A stretch of DNA of 34,127 nt from an uncultured Clavibacter sp. GTDB lineage: Bacteria; Actinomycetota; Actinomycetes; Nanopelagicales; Nanopelagicaceae. Positions 9,371-17,223 of the stretch are shown in pieces. The notes under the pieces are model-generated. The model saw nothing but the letters and a program-made list of their open reading frames with translations. It was not told the origin of the DNA and searched no databases. How positions within the stretch are numbered: the first letter of the stretch is position 1; each line of letters begins with the position of its first letter. The DNA lies in the NCBI GenBank assembly GCA_937883945.1, contig CAKZXY010000015.1, forward strand, positions 1 through 34,127, read 5' to 3'. A program made the translations under genes and the position numbers.

Positions 9371-9945
9371 GGATTGATCTCAAACTCAGTATCGATAGAT
9401 AGATCTCTTCGATCTTTTAATACACCCTTAAATTCCTCTGATGCATGATTAATGAAGTGCTCCATAGGGACAACAATAAATATCGCTGCAGCCTCAACTG
9501 CTAAAACTCCATTATCTGAACCAATTCTGCCCTCAGCCCTGGTGAATATCTTTCTACCCTCTTGGCCGATTATTTCAGCATTGATAAATAGCGTGCTTCC
9601 AACTGGAACTGGGGCAAGAAATGATGTTTCAAGTTTTCCAGTTACTGCCGGCTCTCGAACTAACCACATTAACTTTCCTAAAGCTTCATCAAAGGCGCAT
9701 GAGAGCAGCCCGCCATGAGCAAGACCTGGAGCTCCTTGATGTAAATCGGTAACTCTAAATTGCGCAGTGATGTTCATACTATCTCCGGCATAGGCAACAA
9801 GATGTAAACCTGCAGGATGGTTAGGGCCACAGCCATAGCAATCAAGGTTATGAGAGCCGAGTAACTTGCCACTTGATGGAGCATCAGGATGGCGAGGCGG
9901 GACTTTAACTCCGGGGGGAACTTGAATATTTAGCTGGCGTGACAT
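9367..9945 (-). CDS. PaaI-family hotdog-fold thioesterase
   Basis: Probably hydrolyses an acyl-CoA or aryl-CoA thioester; the substrate is unknown. Of 192 residues, about 60-175 form a single hotdog domain with the PaaI-type helix signature AHGGLLSCAFDEALGKL (the Asp/Glu in FDEA are the usual catalytic region) and a following strand TGKLETSFLAPVPVGS. Ahead of it lies a short segment with LDCYGCGPNHPAGLH, common in actinobacterial members. ATG 9945 has no Shine-Dalgarno but TAATCT lies 7 nt upstream. Its first codons overlap by 7 bp the proposed GTG start of the divergent DUF3093 gene. It occupies the place where mycobacteria carry DUF3710-type genes between dut and ceoC-side genes. Confidence 0.82.
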   Translation of the reverse strand: MSRQLNIQVPPGVKVPPRHPDAPSSGKLLGSHNLDCYGCGPNHPAGLHLVAYAGDSMNITAQFRVTDLHQGAPGLAHGGLLSCAFDEALGKLMWLVREPAVTGKLETSFLAPVPVGSTLFINAEIIGQEGRKIFTRAEGRIGSDNGVLAVEAAAIFIVVPMEHFINHASEEFKGVLKDRRDLSIDTEFEINP

Positions 9946-10433
9946 GGGGTGAAGATTACCCTGTCGATAGGCAGGCGCTATCTAAAGCAAGGAAGTACTC
10001 TCATCTCATGCGCGAGGTAATGAGATGGCCAATCTGGCTTATTTTCTTAGTTATCTGCTTTGATCTATCAATCTTGCTAGCTATCTGGGCCTCACTTGGA
10101 AATATGGCCACATTCATTACTGCAATTATTCTCACTATCTCAACTATCTACTTCTATCATGCAACATCACTAACCCTTGAGCTCAATTCAGAGCGCCTTA
10201 GGGCGGGTCGGGCAAATATAGAGCTTCAATATTTAAAGAAGGTAGAAGTATTAAGCAAAGAAGATATGTCATTTCATCGTGGAGCAGGCATAAATCCCCA
10301 GGCCTTCCTTGCGCTGCGCTTCTGGGTTAAAAAAGGTTTAAAAGTTGAAATTGCAGATCAGCGTGATCCCACACCATTTTGGTTGATAAGTTCTAAACAT
10401 CCAGAACGATTTTTAGAGAGATTAAATCCTTAA
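9939..10433 (+). CDS. DUF3093 family small membrane protein
   Basis: Unknown function. From GTG 9939 it has 164 residues: a short cytoplasmic lead with KYSHLMREVMRWP, two hydrophobic segments (about 32-55 and 58-77), and a soluble PH-like C-terminal half ending in DPTPFWLISSKHPERF, the family hallmark. The equivalent in M. tuberculosis is Rv2698. Start choice is uncertain: no ATG, GTG or TTG lies between GTG 9939 and ATG 10008. The family's Tyr-x-x-x-x-Arg-Glu region falls before the later ATG, so I prefer GTG 9939 even though it overlaps the divergent thioesterase start by 7 bp. The stop overlaps the DUF4193 stop by 4 bp. Confidence 0.8.
   Translation: MTWGEDYPVDRQALSKARKYSHLMREVMRWPIWLIFLVICFDLSILLAIWASLGNMATFITAIILTISTIYFYHATSLTLELNSERLRAGRANIELQYLKKVEVLSKEDMSFHRGAGINPQAFLALRFWVKKGLKVEIADQRDPTPFWLISSKHPERFLERLNP
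9953..9958 (-). promoter_or_regulatory. Candidate -10 box for leaderless thioesterase mRNA
   Basis: TAATCT on the minus strand, followed by 7 nt and the thioesterase ATG. It lies inside the first codons of the divergent DUF3093 reading frame, so the two promoters and starts must overlap. No Shine-Dalgarno precedes the thioesterase start. Confidence 0.4.
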
Positions 10434-10723
10434 GCACAATCTTTGCAGACTGCTTTGACTCCCTCACCACGTGCTACTTGAGTAATGTGATGAACTAAGA
10501 AGCACCGAGAACAGGTAAATTCATTATCTTGCTTAGGAACTACCCGAACTGATAACTCTTCACCAGATAAATCTGCTCCTGGCAGCTCAACATTTTCTGC
10601 CTCTTCCTCATCGAGATCAACCTGACCTGATTGTGCTTCAGCCCTTCTAGCCTTTAACTCTTCTAGGGATTCCTCATGTAACTCTTCATCGGTTTTTCGA
10701 GGCGTGTCGTAATCAGTTGCCAT
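10430..10723 (-). CDS. DUF4193 family zinc-ribbon protein
   Basis: Small soluble protein (97 residues) conserved throughout actinobacteria, function unknown. It opens with the family signature MATDYDTPRKTDEEL, has an acidic middle (about 30-50), then the near-invariant stretch LPGADLSGEELSVRVVPKQ, and a C-terminal zinc ribbon with CSRC near 70-73 and CKDC near 93-96. The M. tuberculosis counterpart is Rv2699c. The ATG is preceded by GAGAG at a suitable distance. It is convergent with DUF3093, the stop codons overlapping by 4 bp. Upstream is the 137-nt spacer that separates the two conserved gene blocks of this window. Confidence 0.93.
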   Translation of the reverse strand: MATDYDTPRKTDEELHEESLEELKARRAEAQSGQVDLDEEEAENVELPGADLSGEELSVRVVPKQDNEFTCSRCFLVHHITQVARGEGVKAVCKDCA

Positions 10724-10827
10724 TGATCTCTCACCACCAATCTCTTCTTACTTAGAGCCAGACCATTTAGTCACTTGGCTACGGGCGGATAATGCCCAAC
10801 TACTTGCTCGCTGTCCTATCCAACACT

Positions 10828-10841
10828 CGGCGTGTCGCAAT
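10828..10841 (-). promoter_or_regulatory. 14-nt motif shared with the hup upstream region
   Basis: On the minus strand ATTGCGACACGCCG, about 105 nt upstream of DUF4193. A copy with one mismatch (ATTGCGACACACCG) lies upstream of hup at 32104-32117. TTGCGA could serve as a -35, with TAGGAC 16 nt downstream here, but no matching -10 stands out at hup. The role is inferred and weak. Confidence 0.3.
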
Positions 10842-10860
10842 TATTCCCCAAGTGTTAAGC

Positions 10861-11538
10861 CTACTGACCTAATTCTGAACGGCGTTTGGCCTCTTCTTGC
10901 CTCCACTTTTGAATTTGGCCATGATTTCCAGAGAGTAAAACCTCGGGAACATTTAGATCTCGCCAAATAGCAGGTTTAGTAAATGTTGGATATTCCAGAG
11001 CGCCAACTTCATTATGTGATTCCTCATCAAGAGATGCAGGATTGCCAATTACTCCAGGAATTAATCGAGTAACTGCCTCAATTATTACTAGCGCTGCTAC
11101 CTCGCCACCATTAACAACATAATCTCCAATTGATATTTCATGAACCCTTACTCCGCTTACACCGCGATAGTAATCACTAACTCTTGTATCAATTCCTTCA
11201 TAACGACCGCAGGCAAATACCAGATGCTTAGCTCCACTTAACTTCTCGGCCTTGTTTTGATTGAACTTTACTCCTGCGGGGGTGAGAATTATCAGATCTA
11301 TCTCGCTATCTTTTTCCAAAATTGAATCAATAGCTAAACCCCATGGCTCTGCCATCATCACCATTCCTGCTCCCCCGCCATAAGGAGTGTCATCAACGCT
11401 ATGGTGATTATCTGTTGTGAAATCTCTTAGATTAATACTTTTAAAATCAATTAAAGATTGGCTCCGCGCTTTACCAATGAGGGATAGCTCAAGAGGCGAG
11501 AAGTATTCTGGGAAGATAGAGATAGCAGTTATCTTCAC
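10861..11538 (-). CDS. trmD: tRNA (guanine-N1-)-methyltransferase
   Basis: Methylates G37 of tRNAs with SAM, preventing +1 frameshifts. The 225 residues show the SPOUT trefoil-knot motifs: N-terminal ISIFPEYFSP, the DTPYGGGAGMVM loop, LTPAGVKFNQ, FACGRYEGIDTRV and EISIGDYVVNGGE, with the C-terminal domain PGVIGNPASLDEESH containing the catalytic Asp region. The start is GTG, overlapping the rimM TGA by 4 bp (GTGA). It is the last gene of rpsP-khpA-rimM-trmD. The usual next gene, rplS (L19), is absent; instead comes the DUF4193 promoter region. Confidence 0.97.
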   Translation of the reverse strand: MKITAISIFPEYFSPLELSLIGKARSQSLIDFKSINLRDFTTDNHHSVDDTPYGGGAGMVMMAEPWGLAIDSILEKDSEIDLIILTPAGVKFNQNKAEKLSGAKHLVFACGRYEGIDTRVSDYYRGVSGVRVHEISIGDYVVNGGEVAALVIIEAVTRLIPGVIGNPASLDEESHNEVGALEYPTFTKPAIWRDLNVPEVLLSGNHGQIQKWRQEEAKRRSELGQ

Positions 11539-12035
11539 AGTAGCTCCTCTAGATTATCAGCAGTAATTATCTTACTTGTGATATCAATATCTGGGGTGAA
11601 GTGCTTAACAAATGGAATCAAGAAGTCTCCTCCTTGATAAGTGATTACTAGCGTGTCTTGAGATGGAAGCTGGAGGACCTCTTTAACCTCGCCCCACTCT
11701 TTGCCGGATCTATCAATTACCTTGCATCCTAGGATTTGAGAGATATGAAAATCATCTTCAGTAACATTTGAATCTGATGGAGTAATTTCGGCAAGAAGTA
11801 AAACGTTTCGAAGTTTTTCAACCGCGCTTCTATCGCTATAACCTTCAAATGAGAGCAGAAGTGTTCCGCTATGAACTTTTGCGCCTATTATCTTTAAGGG
11901 GCCCTTATCTTCTGGATCTGTTTTTAAAATTGATCCAATGGCAAATCTCTCTTCAGGGCTATCGGTTCGAACTTCAATGGTTGCCTCTCCGCGCACTCCA
12001 TGTGCGCGACCGATGCGACCTACAACAAGTAACAA
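11535..12035 (-). CDS. rimM: 16S rRNA processing/30S maturation factor RimM
   Basis: Assists 30S head assembly, binding S19. The 166 residues hold the N-terminal RimM beta-barrel (VGRIGRAHGVRGEATIEVRTD) and a C-terminal PRC-barrel (about 95-165, with GKEWGEVKEVLQLPSQDTLVI and FLIPFVKHF). The start is TTG at 12035: the protein opens LLVVGRIG as in the family and there is no better codon. It lies 15 nt after the khpA stop with only a poor Shine-Dalgarno, so it probably relies on coupling. It is followed by trmD with a 4-bp overlap. Confidence 0.95.
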   Translation of the reverse strand: MLLVVGRIGRAHGVRGEATIEVRTDSPEERFAIGSILKTDPEDKGPLKIIGAKVHSGTLLLSFEGYSDRSAVEKLRNVLLLAEITPSDSNVTEDDFHISQILGCKVIDRSGKEWGEVKEVLQLPSQDTLVITYQGGDFLIPFVKHFTPDIDITSKIITADNLEELL

Positions 12036-12050
12036 ATTAGCTAAGCGCGA

Positions 12051-12293
12051 TTAACGCGCCTCATCCGCCTCAACAAGATCTACGCGAACGCTTCGTCCAG
12101 CCAGGGCTGAAACCACTGTACGTAGCGCCTTTGCTGTTCGACCATTGCGACCGATTACCTTGCCAATATCTTCAGGGTGAACTCTTACTTCAAGAGTTGT
12201 TCCGCGTCTTCCCTCTTTTTCAGAGATCAGTACCTCTTCAGGGTTATCTACGATTCCCTTAACTAAATGTTCTAGAGCTTCATCAATCATCAT
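12051..12293 (-). CDS. khpA: KH-domain RNA-binding protein KhpA
   Basis: 80-residue single KH domain protein that binds RNA, often paired with KhpB/Jag. The KH GxxG loop reads IGRNGRTAKALR near residues 47-58, preceded by EVRVHPEDIGKV. It sits 2 nt after rpsP and before rimM, the conserved position of this family (M. tuberculosis Rv2908c, Bacillus ylqC). Two adjacent ATGs (MM) could serve as start. Its placement between S16 and RimM suggests a role linked to ribosome assembly, as inference. Confidence 0.94.
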   Translation of the reverse strand: MMIDEALEHLVKGIVDNPEEVLISEKEGRRGTTLEVRVHPEDIGKVIGRNGRTAKALRTVVSALAGRSVRVDLVEADEAR

Positions 12294-12295
12294 AT

Positions 12296-12865
12296 TTACT
12301 CAGCTGGAGTTTCAGTTGGCGCAGCCTCTGCTACTACTTCTGCAGGAGCATCTGCTACTGGGGCATCAATCGGAGCTGCTTCAGCTACAACTTCAACTGG
12401 GGCCGACTCTACTGCTGCCTCAACGGGAGCTGCTTCAGCTACAACTTCGACTGGAGCGCTCTTTGCCGCAAGTTTCTCAGCAGCGCGCTTCTTCATAGTA
12501 GTTGCGCCATCTGCTGGCTCATTGCTTGCTGCCTTTACTGCCTCTTCATAAGCAACGCGCTTATTTGGGCGAACTGGAAGAGTTTTAAGTGTTCCCTCTT
12601 GGCCAGCAATTCCCTTGAACTTCTGCCAATCACCAGTAACTTTCAAAATAGCCTCTACAGCTGGAGTTGGTTGTGCACCATTTTTTAGCCAATGTTGGGC
12701 GCGATCTGAATCAACTTCAATTAAGGAAGGCTCAGATGCTGGTGAGTATCGACCAATCTCTTCAATCTTTAGACCATTACGAGCTTTACGAGAATCTGCG
12801 ATAACAATTCGGTAGTGCGGGGTGCGAATCTTTCCCAAACGTACCAATCTAATTTTTACGGCCAC
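12296..12865 (-). CDS. rpsP: 30S ribosomal protein bS16 with long repetitive Ala/Val/Pro/Glu tail
   Basis: The core S16 fold spans about residues 1-85 (VKIRLVRLGKIRTPHYRIVI, then SDRAQHWLKNGAQPT). A basic linker follows (about 85-130), then a low-complexity acidic tail to residue 189. The tail contains three 18-residue repeats built on PVEVVAEAAP, mirrored in the DNA as a 54-bp tandem repeat. Total length is about twice that of a minimal S16. The start is GTG at 12865 with AAGGAG 9 nt upstream. It heads rpsP-khpA-rimM-trmD. Tails on S16 are seen in other actinobacteria; what the tail does is unknown. Confidence 0.95.
   Translation of the reverse strand: MAVKIRLVRLGKIRTPHYRIVIADSRKARNGLKIEEIGRYSPASEPSLIEVDSDRAQHWLKNGAQPTPAVEAILKVTGDWQKFKGIAGQEGTLKTLPVRPNKRVAYEEAVKAASNEPADGATTMKKRAAEKLAAKSAPVEVVAEAAPVEAAVESAPVEVVAEAAPIDAPVADAPAEVVAEAAPTETPAE
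12318..12454 (-). repeat. 54-bp tandem repeat encoding the rpsP tail
   Basis: Three copies at 12318-12346, 12372-12400 and 12426-12454 (conserved 29-nt cores) repeat with a period of 54 bp, i.e. 18 codons. The second and third cores differ at one base of 29; the first is more diverged. Each encodes a version of PVEVVAEAAP inside rpsP. Confidence 0.85.
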
Positions 12866-13036
12866 GAAGGCTTTCTCCTTGCATAGTTAATCGAACTTAT
12901 CTTTTCTTCCTTGAGTAGGATGCCAAGTGAAGAGAAAAAAGCTCTTACGTTTATAAGTGCCGGTCAAGAGGTAGAGGGCCCTTGAACAGGAGGCCAATAT
13001 TGCCACGAGCCCGGCATATTTCCCAATTGAGCTTAG

Positions 13037-14491
13037 CTATCGCCCTTCTTGGGCTGCTCGCTTGGCTGGATTTCCAGATCGTGACTTCTTCTTCGGCGCA
13101 CTCTTTGGTGAACTCATTGGAGTAGCAGTTGGCAGGCTCATTCCCCCAGGAAGCGCCATCCCTGCAGGCAATCCACCACCAGATCTCATCTGCTTCATCG
13201 CTTTCTGCGCAGCAGAGAAGCGATCAACTAAAGAATTAACCTCTGTAACGCTTCTGCCGCTACCAAGTGCAATACGTGCTCGTCTTGAACCATTTAATAT
13301 TTTTGGATCACGTCTCTCACCTGGAGTCATCGATTGCACAATAGCTTGTGTTCTAACTAGCTCGTTATCATCGATGCTATCTATCTGCTTCTTCATTGCA
13401 GCAGAGTTAGCGCCGGGTAGCATGCCAAGGAGTTTGGTCATAGAGCCCATCTTCTTCATGGCCCCTAGCTGCTCTAAGAAATCCTCTAAAGTGAAATCTT
13501 GCCCTGAAACAAATTTCTCTTCCAAACGCTTAGCGCTATCTCCATCGAGTGCTCGTTTTGCCTGCTCGGCTAAGGTTGCAATGTCGCCAAGTCCCAAAAT
13601 CCTTGAGGCCATGCGCTCGGGATAGAAGTAATCAAAGTCAGTTAACTTCTCCCCACTTGAGGTAAAGAGAATTGGTTTTCCTGTCACTTCAACAATTGAT
13701 AGCGCAGCTCCAGCTTTCGCATCGCCATCTAGCTTTGTTAATACAACTCCATCAAAACCCACTCCCTCTAAAAAGGCTAGCGAGGTAGTAAGGGCATCTT
13801 GTCCCATCATTGCATCTACTACAAAAAGAATTTCATGAGGATTAATTGCATCCCTAATAGAACTTGCCTGCTGCATTAACTCACTATCAATACCAAGTCT
13901 TCCAGCTGTATCAACAATTACAACATTATGGACTTTATCTATGGCATAGGTAATTGCGCTCTTGGCAACCTTTACTGGATCACCAATTCCATTTCCTGCC
14001 TCTGGCGCAAATATTGGAACTGAAATTGACTCTGCTAAGACTTGCAATTGCGTTACAGCATTAGGTCTCTGAAGATCTGCTGCAACTAATAGTGGAGTAT
14101 TTCCATCCTCTTTTAGAAATCTAGCTAATTTTCCAGCTAGCGTTGTTTTTCCAGATCCTTGAAGACCTGCAAGCATTATTATCGTTGGCCCACTTTTGGC
14201 ATAGCGAATTCTTCGCCCTTGCCCGCCAAGAATTGCAATCAATTCCTGATTGATAATCGAGTAGATCTCCTCAGATTGATTAGTTGATTGTCTAATCTCT
14301 GGAAGTTTTTCAAGGGATCTACTTCTAATCTTTTCTACAAAGCCTTCAGTAACGCTTAGCGCAACATCTGCCTCTAATAAAGCGATACGAAGCTCTTGGC
14401 AGGTGCTCTCAATATCTTCAGGAGTGATTCGCCCTTTTTTTCGCAGAGTTCCAAAGAGATCAGAGAATTTAGAGCTTAAGGAATCGAACAT
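13037..14491 (-). CDS. ffh: Signal recognition particle protein (SRP54/Ffh)
   Basis: GTPase of the signal recognition particle; with SRP RNA it delivers nascent membrane proteins to FtsY. The 484 residues show the N domain, then G-domain motifs G1 GLQGSGKTT near 109, DTAGRLG, and TKLDGDAKAG, followed by a methionine-rich M domain (about 300-440: KKMGSMTKLLGMLPG, then MTPGERRDPKILNGSRRARIA) and a basic Ser/Lys-rich tail. ATG 14491 has no Shine-Dalgarno; TAGGCT lies 7 nt upstream. The gene stands alone between the amtB-glnB terminator and the rpsP leader. In M. tuberculosis glnD sits between glnB and ffh; it is absent here. Confidence 0.97.
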   Translation of the reverse strand: MFDSLSSKFSDLFGTLRKKGRITPEDIESTCQELRIALLEADVALSVTEGFVEKIRSRSLEKLPEIRQSTNQSEEIYSIINQELIAILGGQGRRIRYAKSGPTIIMLAGLQGSGKTTLAGKLARFLKEDGNTPLLVAADLQRPNAVTQLQVLAESISVPIFAPEAGNGIGDPVKVAKSAITYAIDKVHNVVIVDTAGRLGIDSELMQQASSIRDAINPHEILFVVDAMMGQDALTTSLAFLEGVGFDGVVLTKLDGDAKAGAALSIVEVTGKPILFTSSGEKLTDFDYFYPERMASRILGLGDIATLAEQAKRALDGDSAKRLEEKFVSGQDFTLEDFLEQLGAMKKMGSMTKLLGMLPGANSAAMKKQIDSIDDNELVRTQAIVQSMTPGERRDPKILNGSRRARIALGSGRSVTEVNSLVDRFSAAQKAMKQMRSGGGLPAGMALPGGMSLPTATPMSSPKSAPKKKSRSGNPAKRAAQEGR

Positions 14492-14498
14492 GTCTTTA

Positions 14499-14504
14499 AG
14501 CCTA
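14499..14504 (-). promoter_or_regulatory. Candidate -10 box for leaderless ffh
   Basis: TAGGCT on the minus strand, 7 nt before the ffh ATG, immediately after the amtB-glnB terminator. ffh needs its own promoter here. No Shine-Dalgarno or clear -35 is visible. Confidence 0.4.
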
Positions 14505-14524
14505 CATAAAGGCTAGGCAAATAG

Positions 14525-14563
14525 AAAAAAGGTGGATGCGCCCTCGCATATTCCACCTTTTTT
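14525..14563 (-). terminator. Rho-independent terminator of amtB-glnB (symmetrical, could act both ways)
   Basis: An A6 run, then GGTGGA-TGCG, a CCCT loop, CGCA, a TAT bulge, TCCACC and a T6 run. On the minus strand this gives a GC-rich stem followed by T6, 31 nt after the glnB stop. The flanking A and T runs make it symmetrical. It isolates amtB-glnB from ffh. Confidence 0.9.
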
Positions 14564-14593
14564 CAACTATCACTGCCTTGGTGCGGGCAACTA

Positions 14594-16227
<1,634 letters not shown>

Positions 16228-16346
16228 TACTATTTTCTCCGAACCAGGACTGCCAGAGGCAGAATCCGTGAAATAAAGGTGAATATCTCAACTCTGAGAA
16301 TGAGGCGAGTCTGCTTTAGAAGTATTTCCCCTAATGGCTCAGATTG

Positions 16347-16362
16347 ATTTCACCTAGGTGAC
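16347..16362 (-). promoter_or_regulatory. GlnR-like operator upstream of amtB
   Basis: On the minus strand GTCAC-CTAGGT-GAAAT matches the actinobacterial GlnR box gTnAC-n6-GaAAc in all but the last base. It overlaps a perfect 12-bp palindrome TCACCTAGGTGA (16350-16361) and lies 120 nt before the amtB ATG. A second, degenerate GAAAT follows 23 nt downstream, close to the 22-nt step of tandem GlnR boxes. GlnR control of amtB-glnK is established in Streptomyces; binding here is inferred. Confidence 0.55.
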
Positions 16363-16384
16363 ACTTCTTCGCCCTCTGTTACGG

Positions 16385-17221
16385 CTATGTTAAAAGTTCG
16401 GTGATATACCCATCGCCATCAAAGGGGGCCAGATCATCTATTGCCTCACCAAATCCAACATATTTCAGGGGAACTTGCAAGGCAGCCTCAGTGGCTATCG
16501 CAATACCGCCCTTGGTAGAGCCATCAAGCTTTGTGACCATGAGGCCCGTTAAATTAACGCTAGAGGCAAAGGTCTCTGCCTGCTTGATTCCATTCTGACC
16601 CGTGGTTCCATCTAGCACAAATAGAATCTCATTTACCGGAGTTACCTTCTCAACAACTCTTTGAATCTTGCCCAATTCATCCATCAAGTTGCTCTTGGTA
16701 TGAAGTCTTCCTGCAGTATCAATAATTAGAAAATCAAATCCTTCATCTTTAGCTCTTTTTGCGCCATCAAAGGCTATCGCTGCAGGATCGCTATTGCTTG
16801 ACCCACTTAAAACCTCCACGCCAATTCTCTCGCCCCAAGTTTCAAGCTGGGCAACTGCAGCAGCTCTAAAGGTGTCAGCAGCAACTAATAAAACTTTCTT
16901 ATCCTTCTTTGAATAGTAATTTGCTAGCTTGGCTGCGCTTGTAGTCTTTCCAGTGCCATTGACTCCAACAATTAGAACTACCGTTGGCCCAACATTTGAC
17001 AAGTTAATTGCTCTAGATGATGAGATTAACTTTGATTTCAGTGAGTTAGCGATGGCCGTTGAAAGCTCCTCACTCTTCTCGCGTTTAACTAATTCTAGAA
17101 TCTCTTCAGTTATCTTCACCCCGATATCTGATGAGATGAGAATCTGTCTAAACTGCTCAAGATCTTCAATTGTTGCTTTGGATTTTGAGAATTTACTTAA
17201 GAAAGAGCCAAATAAACCCAT
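16385..17221 (-). CDS. ftsY: Signal recognition particle receptor FtsY, minimal form
   Basis: SRP receptor GTPase that docks ribosome-SRP complexes at the membrane. It has only 278 residues: a short N domain (1-75) and G domain, with G1 GVNGTGKT at 86-93, ADTFRAAAVAQLE, DTAGRLHTKSNLMDEL and TKLDGSTKGG, ending DDLAPFDGDGYITELL. The long acidic A domain of E. coli FtsY is absent; the N-terminal MGLFGSFLSKFSKSK is the likely amphipathic membrane anchor. Start is 2 nt after the smc stop, so translation is coupled. It is the last gene of the long recG-ftsY run. Confidence 0.96.
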   Translation of the reverse strand: MGLFGSFLSKFSKSKATIEDLEQFRQILISSDIGVKITEEILELVKREKSEELSTAIANSLKSKLISSSRAINLSNVGPTVVLIVGVNGTGKTTSAAKLANYYSKKDKKVLLVAADTFRAAAVAQLETWGERIGVEVLSGSSNSDPAAIAFDGAKRAKDEGFDFLIIDTAGRLHTKSNLMDELGKIQRVVEKVTPVNEILFVLDGTTGQNGIKQAETFASSVNLTGLMVTKLDGSTKGGIAIATEAALQVPLKYVGFGEAIDDLAPFDGDGYITELLT

Positions 17222-17223
17222 AG

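Noticed and set aside
12866-13036. Possible SRP RNA gene in the ffh-rpsP spacer, because of TGCCGG and CCGGCA ends and internal short repeats
   Set aside because: The conserved SRP RNA apical-loop sequence (GGAAGGAAGCA-type) is absent and no consistent long hairpin forms. The spacer is better read as the rpsP leader, though I could not place a convincing promoter.
13062-13625. Plus-strand open frame of 187 codons
   Set aside because: It lies wholly antisense to ffh, has no recognisable domain and no ribosome binding site; it is a shadow of ffh.
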